Source of the DNA: Polytrichum commune
Taxonomy: Eukaryota; Streptophyta; Polytrichopsida; Polytrichales; Polytrichaceae
Assembly: GCA_950295325.1 (NCBI GenBank)
Contig: OX485807.1
Location: 47,336,440-47,400,439 of the forward strand
DNA length: 64,000 nucleotides
Reading direction: 5' to 3'
The translations under genes and the position numbers were made by a program. Positions 33,611 to 44,558 of the stretch are shown here, piece after piece. Numbering within the stretch: position 1 is the first letter of the stretch; each line of letters opens with the position of its first letter. The notes below the pieces were generated by a model. That model was not told where the DNA came from and did not search any database. It saw nothing but the letters and a program-made list of their open reading frames with translations.

Positions 33611-36600
33611 GTGATTGCATTAAAGACTACTACGACATAGCTATGCTTGGGCTTTGCGTGAGCCAAACGAGTGAACAAACGGACACTTTTACATAATTTA
33701 AAGGCGGTGAGCTTATAGAATCATAAAACGAACAACTGGAGGCCGCGAGGCATATTTACTCGAAAGTCACATGCCCTCATTATAGATTGTTATGCATGCA
33801 TATAATATGAGTGTGTTCAATAACACAAGCTGCAACTAGAGTTTAATGAGGTTTGGAAAATAATAATGAATGAAGCGGATTGATGCTGTGAGCAATGAGC
33901 GTTATCATGTGATCATGTGATGGTTGATCGGAAATAATGGAACGTCACATCCATTATTTGAAGGTTGGGCCATGTGAATGAAGGGAGAAGAAGAAGAAGA
34001 AGAATAAGAAGGAATGGTTTGATGGTCATGTTGGGGAAGATGTGAAAATCAATGATGATCTTGTTGTTGGGAACATGACGATGGGAATCCAAAGCCCAGT
34101 TTCCATCGACATAAAGAAAGAAAGATGACTCCAATGTTGTCCTTGGTGTGATTAATGGTGTTGCTTCATTTCTGAGTCAAAATTAAATCCATATATATAT
34201 TTTTTTTGTGTGGGGGGGGGGTCTTTTTGGCACAAATTGAGAATTCAATTGCAAGAAAGAACCCAAAATACGACCAACTTGGGTGAGCCAGCGCAACCCA
34301 AGTGGAATCAAGAAATAATGCCCATCTGCGGTTTATCCATCCAAGTGACGACTAAGTTACTCCAGGTCACAATAAGGTTCTATATGTATTTTTTGAAACG
34401 GGCAATATGAGAATTAGAAGGTCCCGGATGAATATTTATTCATGTCCCAATTCTTTTCTTTCTAAGGGCAAAATTTCCAAATGTCCACCTACTTTATCCA
34501 AAGACCCTCATCATAGTCGGACAATACTTTCATGGGAAGGAGAACCAAACTTGTATCATTCATGTGATGATCACAAGTCTTGACGCTTCTCTCTCTCTCT
34601 CTCTCTCCATACATATATGGTGTTGTCAAATGTAAAAGTGTAGTGCTTGAAAAATGCCTCTCATGGGGTTGCATGGCCTTACTCTTTACGCCGCCACACT
34701 TGCATGGAATGATTGTGGTGATGTTGGTGTCTTGAAGGAAAGAAACTACAATAAGTTAAAGCTTTGAGCACACTTTACCTTGCATAATGGGTACCCGTGA
34801 TCAATATAAGGAAACATGCTCACATTTCATGATGTCGGTGTATGAATGCCGACATTTCATTTTTCTTTTCTTAAATCTTTAAATTATCACAACACTATGC
34901 AACGAAGTCCTTGAGAGAATCGTCCACTTTTTCCTTTTGTGTGAGTTCGTGTATTCCTTGGTAAAACTACTTACACTAAGTTGGCAATTATGGTGATAGA
35001 TAAAACAATGTAAATCACTATGCATTTTTGTTTTGTTTTGCTTGGGACAATAACAATTTAGTGTTACTTTGTTGATACTTGTCACGCTTGGCCACTAGGC
35101 ATTTTGGAATGATAGTCCATACACTAGGATCCGTGCAGCACCCCAAACCATCACATGGTTCAAACCTGCATCAAGCACGACAATAAAGTTCAATATGAGA
35201 AACATCCATCATACCATCAAAGATGTTTGGTTTCCTTGTAGAATAGGCATATATGAACTTAATTTTTTGAAAATTTAAGTTCTCAAATGCATTAATTATA
35301 ACCTTATACTAATGTGCGGGCGTTACTTTTTCTTTTTCTTTTCTTTTCTAACCTTATACTATTTTATTTCATTTTATTTTTTACCAAGGGACCTTACCAA
35401 CCCCGTCATCCATAGTTAGAATAAACTATACTTTCATCAGATGCTCCAACTTAAACACTTGAACTTTGTGATTGGTGGATCTTCTCAAATCTAGCTACTC
35501 TTTCTTCCAACATATTTGTTTTGAAGTTGGCTTCCACATACGAGTGACCATGCAAAAAAAATGTTGATGATAGAGGGCTCAAATGCCCTTGACATCAAGG
35601 GTGCTATGAAAGTTCTGATTTCATTGGAGTGCACCCCAAGAGGTTTCAGTGAACCCACCTCAAGTTATGAGATGACAAATTTCATATCATTATCATCATA
35701 GATGATGTATCGTGCACCAAAAGTCATTTGTCATTCAAAAACCTCCAAATTTGTTAAAATGAGGAACCATGTTAGGCATCCTGTAAGTTGTTAGTGAATG
35801 CAACACGGACCCTAGTGGTCTTGCTACACGATTTTGCTCATGTGTCTAGTCCTAATGGGATACTAGGAAGTGCATTATCCCACGTAGTGAACTAGCTTAG
35901 GCTTGTGTTGTCCCAACCCATTACACTCACTCATGTGTACTGATATTCCAAGCCACCCCAACCCCTAAGCCCATGCAACCATATGCCTCCATGCCCATGT
36001 AATGCCCCCCCCCTTTCTCATGCTGAACTATGGCCACCACCCTCCCCCACCATACTCACTTTTTGTGCACTCATAGTCCCCCCCCCCCCACCTCTCCACC
36101 TTTGTTTCTTTTCTTTTTTATCGTTTGTCATGTGTTATTTCTTTTTTCAAAATCTTTGACATGTGACCTTTTTCTTTTTCTTTCAAATGTTACACTTGAA
36201 TTGTGGCAAACCACAAAGAGTAATGAAGAACGGTGGGATGATGGCCTCACCACCATCATGTTGTCCGTTATATATAGATGGCTATGCCATGGCTTTGAAT
36301 ACCACGACTAGTTATGAGGAAGTAAAATCGTCACATTCACATGTGACATTTTTTTTCAAGGCCGACTCGGTTTCTAGTCTTGTGCAGTGCACTTGAACTT
36401 TGAAAAAAGCTGTCAAAGTTGACAAAAACTTGTGTAGTTGGTAAAAGCTGCCTCCAAAGACCAATTTGAGTTGGCTTCTTTGTATTCAAGAAAACGACAT
36501 ATGTGACATTTTTATGTGCCAAGTGTTGTTTTCGCGAATACCAGGTTAAGTTTTTTCCTGCCATGACTTGTAGTAGGCACCCAATACCTACCTCGCCACT

Positions 36601-37644
36601 ACATTGCCTTGGTAGATTGGACGGCCACTGCAACCTATAGCATGGCTCAGAGGTTCTACATCATATTGATTGAGTAGGATCCGTAAGGCCCAAAACGTAT
36701 CAATCACGTTTCAAGTTGGTGCCAAGTTGTTGACTTTAACTACATGCAACGAAAGAGACATGTGTTGTATATCCTTAGAAGAGCATCATAAATGCCATTT
36801 ATACATCCCCACCAACTATTTCGTACACGATAATGTGCTTGTAATTGTCAATGGAGAAGTGCGTAGGTTATCCTTCAAATAGTTGTCCAACAATTTAAGT
36901 TCGTTGGATGATTTTGGACAACATTGTCGAGAAGAAGTCTATGGCTGATGAAAGCAGCTTCTGGCTTCTGGTGAGGCCATGTTGCCTGTGCTTTCTCGAC
37001 CGTCGGATTTGACCGATGTAACCCTCCTCCCCTGATCTCCTTCGTTCTTGCCAGACAGACAGTCAGAGAAGATAGACATGCACTCACTCTCTTCACCTTC
37101 CCGATTACGATTTTATATACATTCTAATTCATAAGTTAGAGCACATCCAAGAGGTTTCATATAGTTCAATGTGTCTAGGTTACAACCATAACCCTACACT
37201 TTCAAATCAACCAATGTCAAAGTGATGAAGCCATTCACATATCTAAGAACACACATATACATACTAAAGACACTCAACCATATAACGATGAGTTCATCTT
37301 TACACATGTGCTTATGCAAGATTGAAATATGTGAGTCCTATGTGATTATTTAAATGTGATTATATTAATATAATAGTGTTTTTAAACCAACACAATAATA
37401 TTTTCATCCTAATTAAAAATGAAGAATTGATAAATAATGAAATTATGATCAAAATAATTGTGGTAATATTATCATAGTCGTTTATGCTTATTAAATCAGA
37501 GGATCTTGTGAAACGATTCAAGATGTTGTAATTTTGGACTGGGTCTTACTCCAAATTTATTTGAATATAAATATTCTTTCTTTTTCTTATATTTTGGGAG
37601 GAAAGCTACCATTTTTTTGTGCAATTGTAATATGTCACACTAAT
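33611..37644. other. Long intergenic stretch, no gene seen
   Basis: It contains a GAA/GAAG patch near 33985, a G-run near 34211, a (CT)n run at 34588-34607, a TTTTC patch near 35327, C-runs near 36006 and 36081, and T-rich tracts near 36105-36180. ORFs at 36030-36633 on both strands reflect these tracts. I see no exon series, RNA gene or recognised repeat. Confidence 0.45.
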
Positions 37645-38145
37645 TCTTACACGCTCAAAATCTTCATAGTATCACAAGACTCTCATCGAACACCATTTAG
37701 TTCCACCTTCACAAGAATTGATGGAATTCTTTTAGGTGTATAAGCCATCTACAAGAACACATGGGAATCTACGAGAGAATATTCATGGGCAAAACCGCAA
37801 CCGTGCCACTACTCGACATTGGAACCCTGTGGACGCACTAACCTAATTTTAAAAAGAGTCTTTCTTAAGAGCTCAAAACTTTTCATAGTGTGAAAGATAT
37901 TCTCATTGGATACCATTACTGTGTACGTAGTTCCTCAGCAAAAATAGAAGGGACCGAGAACCATGGAATAATCTCCAACGTGGTAATCCACTGCAAATAA
38001 AAGCGTTAGGCTTCACATGAAACCCTTGTGACCACATTAAAATCCCAAAAATTATTCTTTCTTAGAAGCTTTGAAATCTTCATAATGTGAAGATATATGC
38101 ACCGGACACCACCGGGCATTTTAGTTCCTCCTACACAAGATTCGA

Positions 38146-38651
38146 GGGCCACTTCACACACGAGACTGAGGGCCCGTTACCCTTGCACTTCAAGCACTCT
38201 CATTGGTGGAAAAGGTGGTCCCGGTCCAAGTTCGCTTCACACTACGCTTGAGGGACCAACGGAGTATGTGAATGCAAGATGGATATAAAGTCTACATGGA
38301 TTCCTTCATGCCATCAAATGGATCATGTTTCATGGTCACTTGGATTATTTTCAAAAACCACCTCTTGGAGATGGGTCTAACACAAAACCGGGAGATCATG
38401 ACACTCAGAATGTTCACAACCGTTCATTTATTCTATTTTATCATGTGTGAGGACCCGCATGAATAAAAATTCATTGAAATAGCATTTGGTTGAGGGCCCG
38501 GTCACATACGACTTCACACTACACCCTACACTTGAGTGTCCATGACCACACTACATGATTTTGGCGGTGTGTTGGGACGGCCTTTGGACACTTTCTTTTG
38601 GGCTCTCACAATTTCATGGTCACGGCTCTTGACTCGTGTGTGGAGTGACCG
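38146..38651 (+). mobile_element. Family A TIR element, copy 4 (506 bp)
   Basis: The left end is GGGCCACTTCACACACGAG and the right end CTCGTGTGTGGAGTGACCG, followed by TTA. The whole length is collinear with copies 2 and 3. It abuts a partial inverted copy with only a few bases between. Confidence 0.85.
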
Positions 38652-38653
38652 TT

Positions 38654-38880
38654 ACCTCCAAGAGGTGGTTTTGAAATAGTCCAAGTGACCATGAAACATG
38701 ATCCATTTGATGTCATGTAGGAATGCCATGTAGACTTTACATCCATCTTGCATTCACATACTCCGTTGGTCCCTCAAGTGTAGTGTGAAGCAAACTTGGA
38801 CCGGCTCCACCTTTTTCCTCCAACGAGAGTGTTTGAAGTGTAATGGTCACGGGCTCTCGGTCTCGCATGTGAAGTGTCCC
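38654..38880 (-). mobile_element. Family A element, truncated inverted copy 5
   Basis: It runs from CCTCCAAGAGGTGGTTTTG to TCGCATGTGAAGTGTCCC, followed by TTA, and covers the left half of family A in reverse orientation. Together with copy 4 it forms a head-to-head pair that could fold back over about 225 bases. Confidence 0.82.
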
Positions 38881-39020
38881 TTAGCTAGTTCCTTCTACAC
38901 AAGATTTGAAGCGAAAATTTGTAGCGGTCTCATGAACACGGAAGCTACAACAAAAATATCGATTGCAATCGAAAAAAGCACGGTGCTTTGCTTGACACGA
39001 AATCCTTGTGGCAGGTGAGC

Positions 39021-39548
39021 AATCGCACGTATATTTCCCAAGTACGAAGCATAAAGGATGGATTGGTACCAAGAAGTTATGTTATAATCGGGTGGGCATA
39101 ACTTCCCCCCCTAGTAGTGTACACTACTTTGTCTAACTACCACCGTACTCCGCCCTTTTTGCTCCCTCTATAATTTTCTACTTTTGCCTTTCATTTTGAC
39201 TTTTACGATGGGTGTTCTACGTACCATATAGAGGGCGCTTGATTACCATCTTTATATACGAGTGCCGGATGGATTGTTGTTTCCATGTGGGATGCAAGAG
39301 AGAGGGGGAAAATAATGGTTTTTGGTCGGACTAGAGAGCACCCTATACAATATTACGTACCCGGATGTGATAAGCATGTTTGGCACCTTGGTGATGGAAT
39401 GTTGCTTTTTCTTTTAGGCGATACATGGGATTTTGGAGAGGTTCCAACGAATCGAAAAGTGTCATGTAGGATGTTCAAATTCTGAACAAATTTATGTCAA
39501 ATTTGCTTATCACCTATGGTATTAATCTCTTGTTAAGCATGTCAGTTT

Positions 39549-39608
<60 letters not shown>

Positions 39609-40035
39609 CTTATTGTGGGCACTTTCACCTCTCTATATATAATTTTAATTGTTGGGTCAATTTGGGGAATGTCTCAATTGGTTAACAATTGTGAATCACA
39701 AGGGTTGTCAAACTTCAAATTCAAAGTTGGGTTGCAAAAGTCATAAAAGATTAGAGTGAAATTGATCACACATCCTCTCCCAATTGTGTTAACTATTGAA
39801 CGTAAAGTGGTTGTTGTTATATTATGATGACATAGTTAGATATCATCATAATACATGCCTTTTTAGTGTATGTTCTTAACCAACATCTTTGCCATATACT
39901 GCTCAAACATAAGTCTCCAATTAGGTCTAAAACTGGCCACACAAGCAAGGTCCACATACCTGAAACATATTTCAACATGGAATCCTTGTGGCAAAGCAAT
40001 TGCATGTGTTTTCCAATTACATACCTAAAGCAATG
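39021..40035. repeat. Intergenic sequence with a (GA)27 run
   Basis: The GA dinucleotide is repeated 27 times at 39551-39604. No gene is supported in the stretch; the 63-codon ORF over 39494-39685 is mostly Arg-Glu translated from the run. Confidence 0.6.
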
Positions 40036-40592
40036 GACAACACCACTCATGGTATTAAGTGTCACATGAGTAACAATGTCGATTTCCTTGTTTTGAGGCG
40101 TATGCTAAGTTACACTAACGCCCAACAACTTCAACATTAGTGTCGCCTCGTGACACTTGGCGTTCAAACACGCCTACTAATGTCTCGGCGTCAGTATATT
40201 CAATAATGTTATCAGGTGTATGCCTACTTTACACGATGGCCTACAAGTTGACTAAACTGCACACAAATAACACTTGGCATTAATATGCTCAAGAACATCT
40301 TCCTTTTGCATACTAAAATGTACACACATGACACTTGCTCTTAGTATGCTCAATAACATCTTCCCCTTGCACACTAAAATGCAAAACCATCATCTCAAGT
40401 ATCCCAACTGCACTATGCTAAATGTCATAATGTAAAATAAAACCTCACTTTAAAAAGTTCCTCATGTTGATGAATAGTATCATAGTGACAACTAGCGGAC
40501 ATTACACCTTTGAGACTTCTAGGCATCTAGTTCAAGCTCTTTGCAAATAGTGTACATGACACAAAATACCATAAATGGTGTGGTATTAATTA
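40036..40592. mobile_element. Family D element, copy 2 (single-arm form)
   Basis: CACCACTCATGGTATTAAGTG at the left and CACAAAATACCATAAATGGTG at the right are complementary ends. The body follows the reverse complement of the foldback right arm at 21.2-21.6 kb (TGACACTTGGCGTTCAAAC, GATGGCCTACAAGTTGACTA, CATACTAAAATG). It includes the same internal tandem duplication of the roughly 65-base block. It is non-coding. Confidence 0.78.
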
Positions 40593-40835
40593 AGAATGAG
40601 GTAAGTGTAACTCCCACCTAGTGTACATGTACATAGTTGTACCCCCCCCCCAAAAAAAAAATCCGTGCCCTGCCCTTAAAAAAAACCCTGCCCTGCCCTG
40701 CCCTTAGCTTCCTAGCTCTGTCACTTTGACTTTCACCTCTGATGGTCAATTACATAATTACCCGGTGGTCTCGAGTTCCGGAGCCTTGGAGGACGTAAAA
40801 TGCTTTTTTCGCTTCCCAATGCACGGGCACCGGTG

Positions 40836-41040
40836 AGGGGGAAATTCTCGCATGTAAGTGTACCTCTCATTCATTCATCCAACGTAAACCACTCTATTTG
40901 ATCGATTTGACACCGTAATTAGCTTCATGGATCCGAAATTAGTGTGGACCAAGTAACTTGAGATGAACCCACAATAAATCTATATATGATCATTTTTTTA
41001 AGTTTTATGTTGGATGTATATATGAGGAATGTTTTCTAAT
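40836..41040. mobile_element. Family C TIR element, copy 5
   Basis: Left GTAAGTGTACCTCTCATTC and TTCATCCAACGTAAA; right TTATGTTGGATGTATATATG. It is about 205 bp. A C-run with an A-run lies about 190 bases to its left. Confidence 0.68.
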
Positions 41041-41354
41041 GTGGGAATTTGGCTCTTGTCTTTGCCCGCAACCTCACGTGCTTTACCCTCACCTATGGAA
41101 GCGCACATCCGTAGGGTCTTATTGATGTTAAGGGCTTTCGAGGAGGGTCTTACTCTACTTTTGACTCTCACTTTGGCATTCATCTTTCTTTGTCATTTAC
41201 CTCATTATTGGCTTTGCCCCGCCCTTGGGGCGATGCTTTGTAGCACCTACCAAGGATAAGGGTGGAAATGCTAATTGTTATATTTAGTCAATTAACACGT
41301 ATATCAGGATTAAAGACCCAAGTAAATATATTCGAGTTCAATGACAATGAATAA

Positions 41355-41512
41355 TAGTCCACCCACACTTACTGGTGCATGTCACTAATGAACGATTCTT
41401 AACAACAAGGACCACTTTTAGAGTTGGTTTAGTCAGTGAGAGCCACTGAATGTAACCATTGTTGGTAGGAATTGTTCACTGGTGGCCCGCACCAGTACGT
41501 GCGGTTGGGCTT
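41355..41512 (+). mobile_element. 158-bp foldback element, family F copy 2
   Basis: TAGTCCACCCACACTTACTG faces CAGTACGTGCGGTTGGGCTT, and inner arms TCACTAATGAACGATTC and GAATTGTTCACTGGTGG continue the pairing. The centre CACTTTTAGAGTTGGTTTAG is shared with copy 3 and inverted in copy 1. Confidence 0.85.
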
Positions 41513-41659
41513 TAAGCAACACACCTTTAGGGGGTAGGTGTTGAAAAAAAATAAAAACATCAATCCTTGCCCTTGGCTCTCTCTTTCTACTTTTCACATT
41601 TATCTTTATGCTCATTGATCTTGTTACCGTCCTTACCGCTTTCGTAAAAAGGTCTTTTG

Positions 41660-41892
41660 AGAAAGGGAATTATAACGTATACAAGCGCACCTCTCATTCA
41701 TCCAACATAAATACCCTGAAATAATATGCAACTTGGAAGTTATGGTATTTAGTCGATTTGGCATCGGAATTAGTTTTCAAGACCCCGAGTTAAGAGTACT
41801 GGAGGCCATTTGAGATGAATAAGCAACAAACGTAAAAAGGGGCAAGTTTATATGCTAGATGGATGAGAGGTATCTAGAAAGCTCTTTATTTC
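41660..41892. mobile_element. Family C TIR element, copy 6
   Basis: Left ACAAGCGCACCTCTCATTC and ATCCAACATAAATACC; right ATGCTAGATGGATGAGAGG. The internal ATTTGAGATGAATAAGCAAC matches the complement of the family core. Confidence 0.7.
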
Positions 41893-42099
41893 ATATGTAC
41901 ATGTGCCAGAATGTAGTTTCCACACGGGATACAAAGGGTCTGAACGAATGTGAACATGACACATGACAAAATTTGAGGAGTAAATAATGACTTTGTGTCG
42001 GAATAGAGATCCCTCAACGGTATGCTCGTATGCGAAATAATTTCCTTTATCCTCTTCTTCCTACTTTTGAATCTCACTTTGGCTTTTTACCTTTCTTGT

Positions 42100-42603
42100 C
42101 CTTTGCATTGTTACCGGACCTGCCGGTTCGGAGTCCGGAGAGAGAGAGGGAGAGGGAGGAAGAAAGAAAGAGGGGAAGAAAGAAGCGTGCCTGGTCATTG
42201 GCATAGCTGCGAGGCTGCCGCTGGTGCTGCGAGCATTTCCCGCGCGCTGTCCGCCTGCGAGCTTCTCGGGTGTAAACAAAACAACACATTTCTCTCTCTC
42301 CAGCCGTCACTAGGTACTAAAGAAACGTCGACATTCTTCCTCTTCTTCCTCCTTTTAAGTGCGCGCGCTCTTTCTCTCTCTCTCTCTCTAGCTCATCACT
42401 CCGAATGTGCTTCCGCTTCGCCATTATTAACTTGCGAGGCCGCTGAAGTGGTCAACTCAACTCCACATTGTTCTTGCTAATTGTGCCGTTGGAATTCCTT
42501 ATTCCCTGGTTGTGAGCCCCAAAAGAGGGAGGGGGCATTCCTTGCGAACGTTGAGGCATCCAGCTAATTGACGGGCAACGGGTGGATGTTGTATGTATTT
42601 GAG
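42100..42603 (+). promoter_or_regulatory. Probable promoter and leader of the 44.6-kb gene
   Basis: GC content rises, with GA-rich sequence (GAGAGAGAGGGAGAGGGAGG near 42138) followed by CT-rich sequence (42290-42395, including TCTTTCTCTCTCTCTCTCTC), typical of plant promoters and 5' leaders. A consensus donor GAG|GTAAGT at 42604 would start a leader intron. No convincing TATA box is visible, so the transcription start is not fixed. Confidence 0.4.
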
Positions 42604-44441
42604 GTAAGTGTGTCGAGATTCGCCGCCTCTAGGCTCTCTTGGAGCTGCTCTGTGCTCGGTTCTTGCCGTGGTGTTTCGACTGTTTTTGAAATTAGTTTCT
42701 GTAGCTAGTGAGTGGAGTGAAATTAGTTCATCGTGGCGACACGGCAATGGGGCGGCAATGTAAGCACGAGGGATGGTGGTTGACACGTGTTATTGTGAAA
42801 GGCGGGATTGGCTCTTAGCTAGGAGGCGCTAGAGAGGACATTAAGCTTAGGTCGCATTGGATGAGTGCTCATCAGCTTTGAGCTGGCTCAGTTGATGTGT
42901 TGTCTCTGGTGCTTGAAAAGAAAAGTGAGAGGAAAGTAGGTGGCCTGTATCAATGCGGATACACCACGATGAACTTGCTGATAGTTCTTGATGCTGGCTA
43001 TGGTGCGAGTGTACCGAGTGTTGCTTGAAACGCTTCGGACAGTTGACAGTTTCTTTACGCATATTTGTTGCAATGCATTTGATATTCGAAGTGCTCTAGG
43101 TACTTCTCCTTTGTGCAAACTTCTCAACTTCTAGGATGATTGAAGCAAGCAGCTTGTTCTATCACCTCCCGAGAGGTGATATTACTTTTGTAGCGGAGGC
43201 GGACTTGCATATAAGCTTTCTTGCAATTGCCAATCTTCGCCATTGGCTCAGCACATTGTTCTCGTTTTCTTTTATTTTATTTTTATTTTTTTATAATCAT
43301 GAATAAATTGTTGCTGTCTCTGCAGTAAGGTCATGAGTTCTTCCCGAAACGGACTGTCTCCTGCAACGTGTTGGTACCTGGTAGAGTGAGTGTAGTAGAA
43401 GTGCTCCCCCGCCTCATTTCTTGATTTGCTGTGTATTTGTCTGCAGACTGATGTACGTGCAGTAATAATGCGCGACAAGATTGAAACACATTGGCTCTGA
43501 GAGCTTATAATGAGGTAATATTCGTCGTCCATATTGCACAGTGTAATGTACTCACTCCTATTCTTCCCCATTCTTTACAAGAGTAGACTGGAAGCGTCTG
43601 CTGTGACTGTCGATAGCAGCCGGCTACAATGTCGAGTTAATCCAGTGCCTTCGTCATACTTAGTTTAATACTCTAGCAGACGAGGTGCAACGTACATGAA
43701 AACACTAAAGAGTATTACTGCTTCCTGAGAACTTGTAGTTTCCTGTCACTTCAACTAGCTCGAGCCACATTTTCTCGCAGCAATGTGTATCAAGAAACAG
43801 ACTAGCTGAGCACTAGAGCTCATTTCCTGGCACCCGCGCTTCAATTTTGATTCCTTCCTACGATTGAGATTTATAGATGTTCGTAATCACCTATCATGTC
43901 CATATAGCCTATAATGAGGCATTCTTCGTTCAATTTTGCACAATGTAATGTACTCTCTTCTATTCTTCCCCATTCTTTACAAAATAGGCTGAAAGCGTCC
44001 GGCTACAATCTCAAGTTCCATTGCTGTTGTCATCCTTGGTTTGATACTCTAGCAAGGAGTACGTACACGAAAACACTGCATTGTTGCTTTTTGAGAGATT
44101 TTAGCTTCGTGTCACTTCGACTAGCTCGAGCCACATCTCTCCACGGCAATGTGAATCAAGAAACAGACTCACCTGAGCAATAGAGCCTATTTCGTAGCAT
44201 ATATCCACGCTTCAATTTAGTTACTAACCATTTCGTAAGTACGGTGAACACCGGAAACCGGATAACAAGTTTTCTTGATTTGAACTTTTCACTCACTTTC
44301 AACTTCTTACGGCCGACGATGCGTTGCCTTTGGATGATTAAGGCTGCTCCTCTGTGTAATGTGCATTTTCTCTCATCATGCTTTCCTACCGAGTTGTTCA
44401 CAGTGCTCCTTGTTTTACTAATTTGACAAACTATACTGCAG
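42604..44441 (+). other. Probable 1.8-kb leader intron with an internal duplication
   Basis: The donor GTAAGT at 42604 and an acceptor at 44441 (TTGTTTTACTAATTTGACAA then ATACTGCAG, with CTAAT as a possible branch site) bracket the stretch. No exon with coding character lies inside. It contains a two-copy tandem duplication, 43506-43852 and 43910-44221. Other donors in the stretch are possible and the exact leader exons are unproven. Confidence 0.4.
43506..44221. repeat. Two-copy tandem duplication, period 404 bp
   Basis: TATAATGAGG at 43506 recurs at 43910. Both copies share CTATTCTTCCCCATTCTTTA, CGGCTACAAT, GTCACTTCxACTAGCTCGAG and ATCAAGAAACAGACT and end with ACGCTTCAATTTxG. About 50 bases of unique sequence separate them. 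It lies upstream of the start codon of the 44.6-kb gene. Confidence 0.82.
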
Positions 44442-44537
44442 ATGTCTGACTCTCCAGTTGCTGGAGCGAACATTTTCTTTGAATCTATGATTAGAGCGCA
44501 AGGCGCCAAGAGTTGCCACTGTGTGCCGCATTTTTAA
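44442..44537 (+). CDS. Upstream ORF, 31 codons
   Basis: An ATG placed directly after a good splice acceptor opens a 31-codon frame: it starts MSDSPVAGANIFFES, continues IRAQGAKSCHCVPHF, and stops with TAA at 44535-44537. The main start codon follows 21 bases later in a different frame. If the leader intron is as proposed, scanning ribosomes meet this ORF first, so it could lower translation of the main frame. The peptide is non-repetitive, but conservation cannot be judged here. Confidence 0.4.
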   Translation: MSDSPVAGANIFFESMIRAQGAKSCHCVPHF

Positions 44538-44558
44538 GTGCGTCTTCAGACTAAACCA

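Larger units (their letters stand above)
37645..39020. repeat. About 205-bp tandem repeat, third unit split by family A elements
   Basis: CTTCATAGTxTxACAAGA/GTGAAAGAT words at about 37663, 37872 and 38073 are each followed 40-60 bases later by TTTAGTTCC or GTAGTTCC and an ACAAGA(A/T)T word. The third unit stops at 38145 and resumes at about 38886, with about 25 bases (TAGTTCCTCCTACACAAGATT) present in near-identical form on both sides of the inserted block. The repeat units themselves are strongly diverged. Confidence 0.55.

Noticed and set aside
36030-36633. Overlapping ORFs of 70-98 codons on both strands
   Set aside because: They are driven by C-, T- and TTTC-rich tracts, with no homology signal or exon structure.
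1-42000. Search for retroelement or transposase proteins
   Set aside because: No reverse transcriptase, integrase, RNase H, DDE or hAT motif could be seen in any frame; the repeats are non-coding.
42022-42480. 152-codon plus-strand ORF upstream of the serine-rich gene
   Set aside because: It covers GA- and CT-rich leader sequence; overlapping ORFs exist on the other strand and no splice link to the main gene keeps its frame meaningful.
44538-44558. GTG codon upstream as an alternative start for the serine-rich protein
   Set aside because: Plant genes rarely start at GTG, and an ATG in the same frame follows seven codons later.
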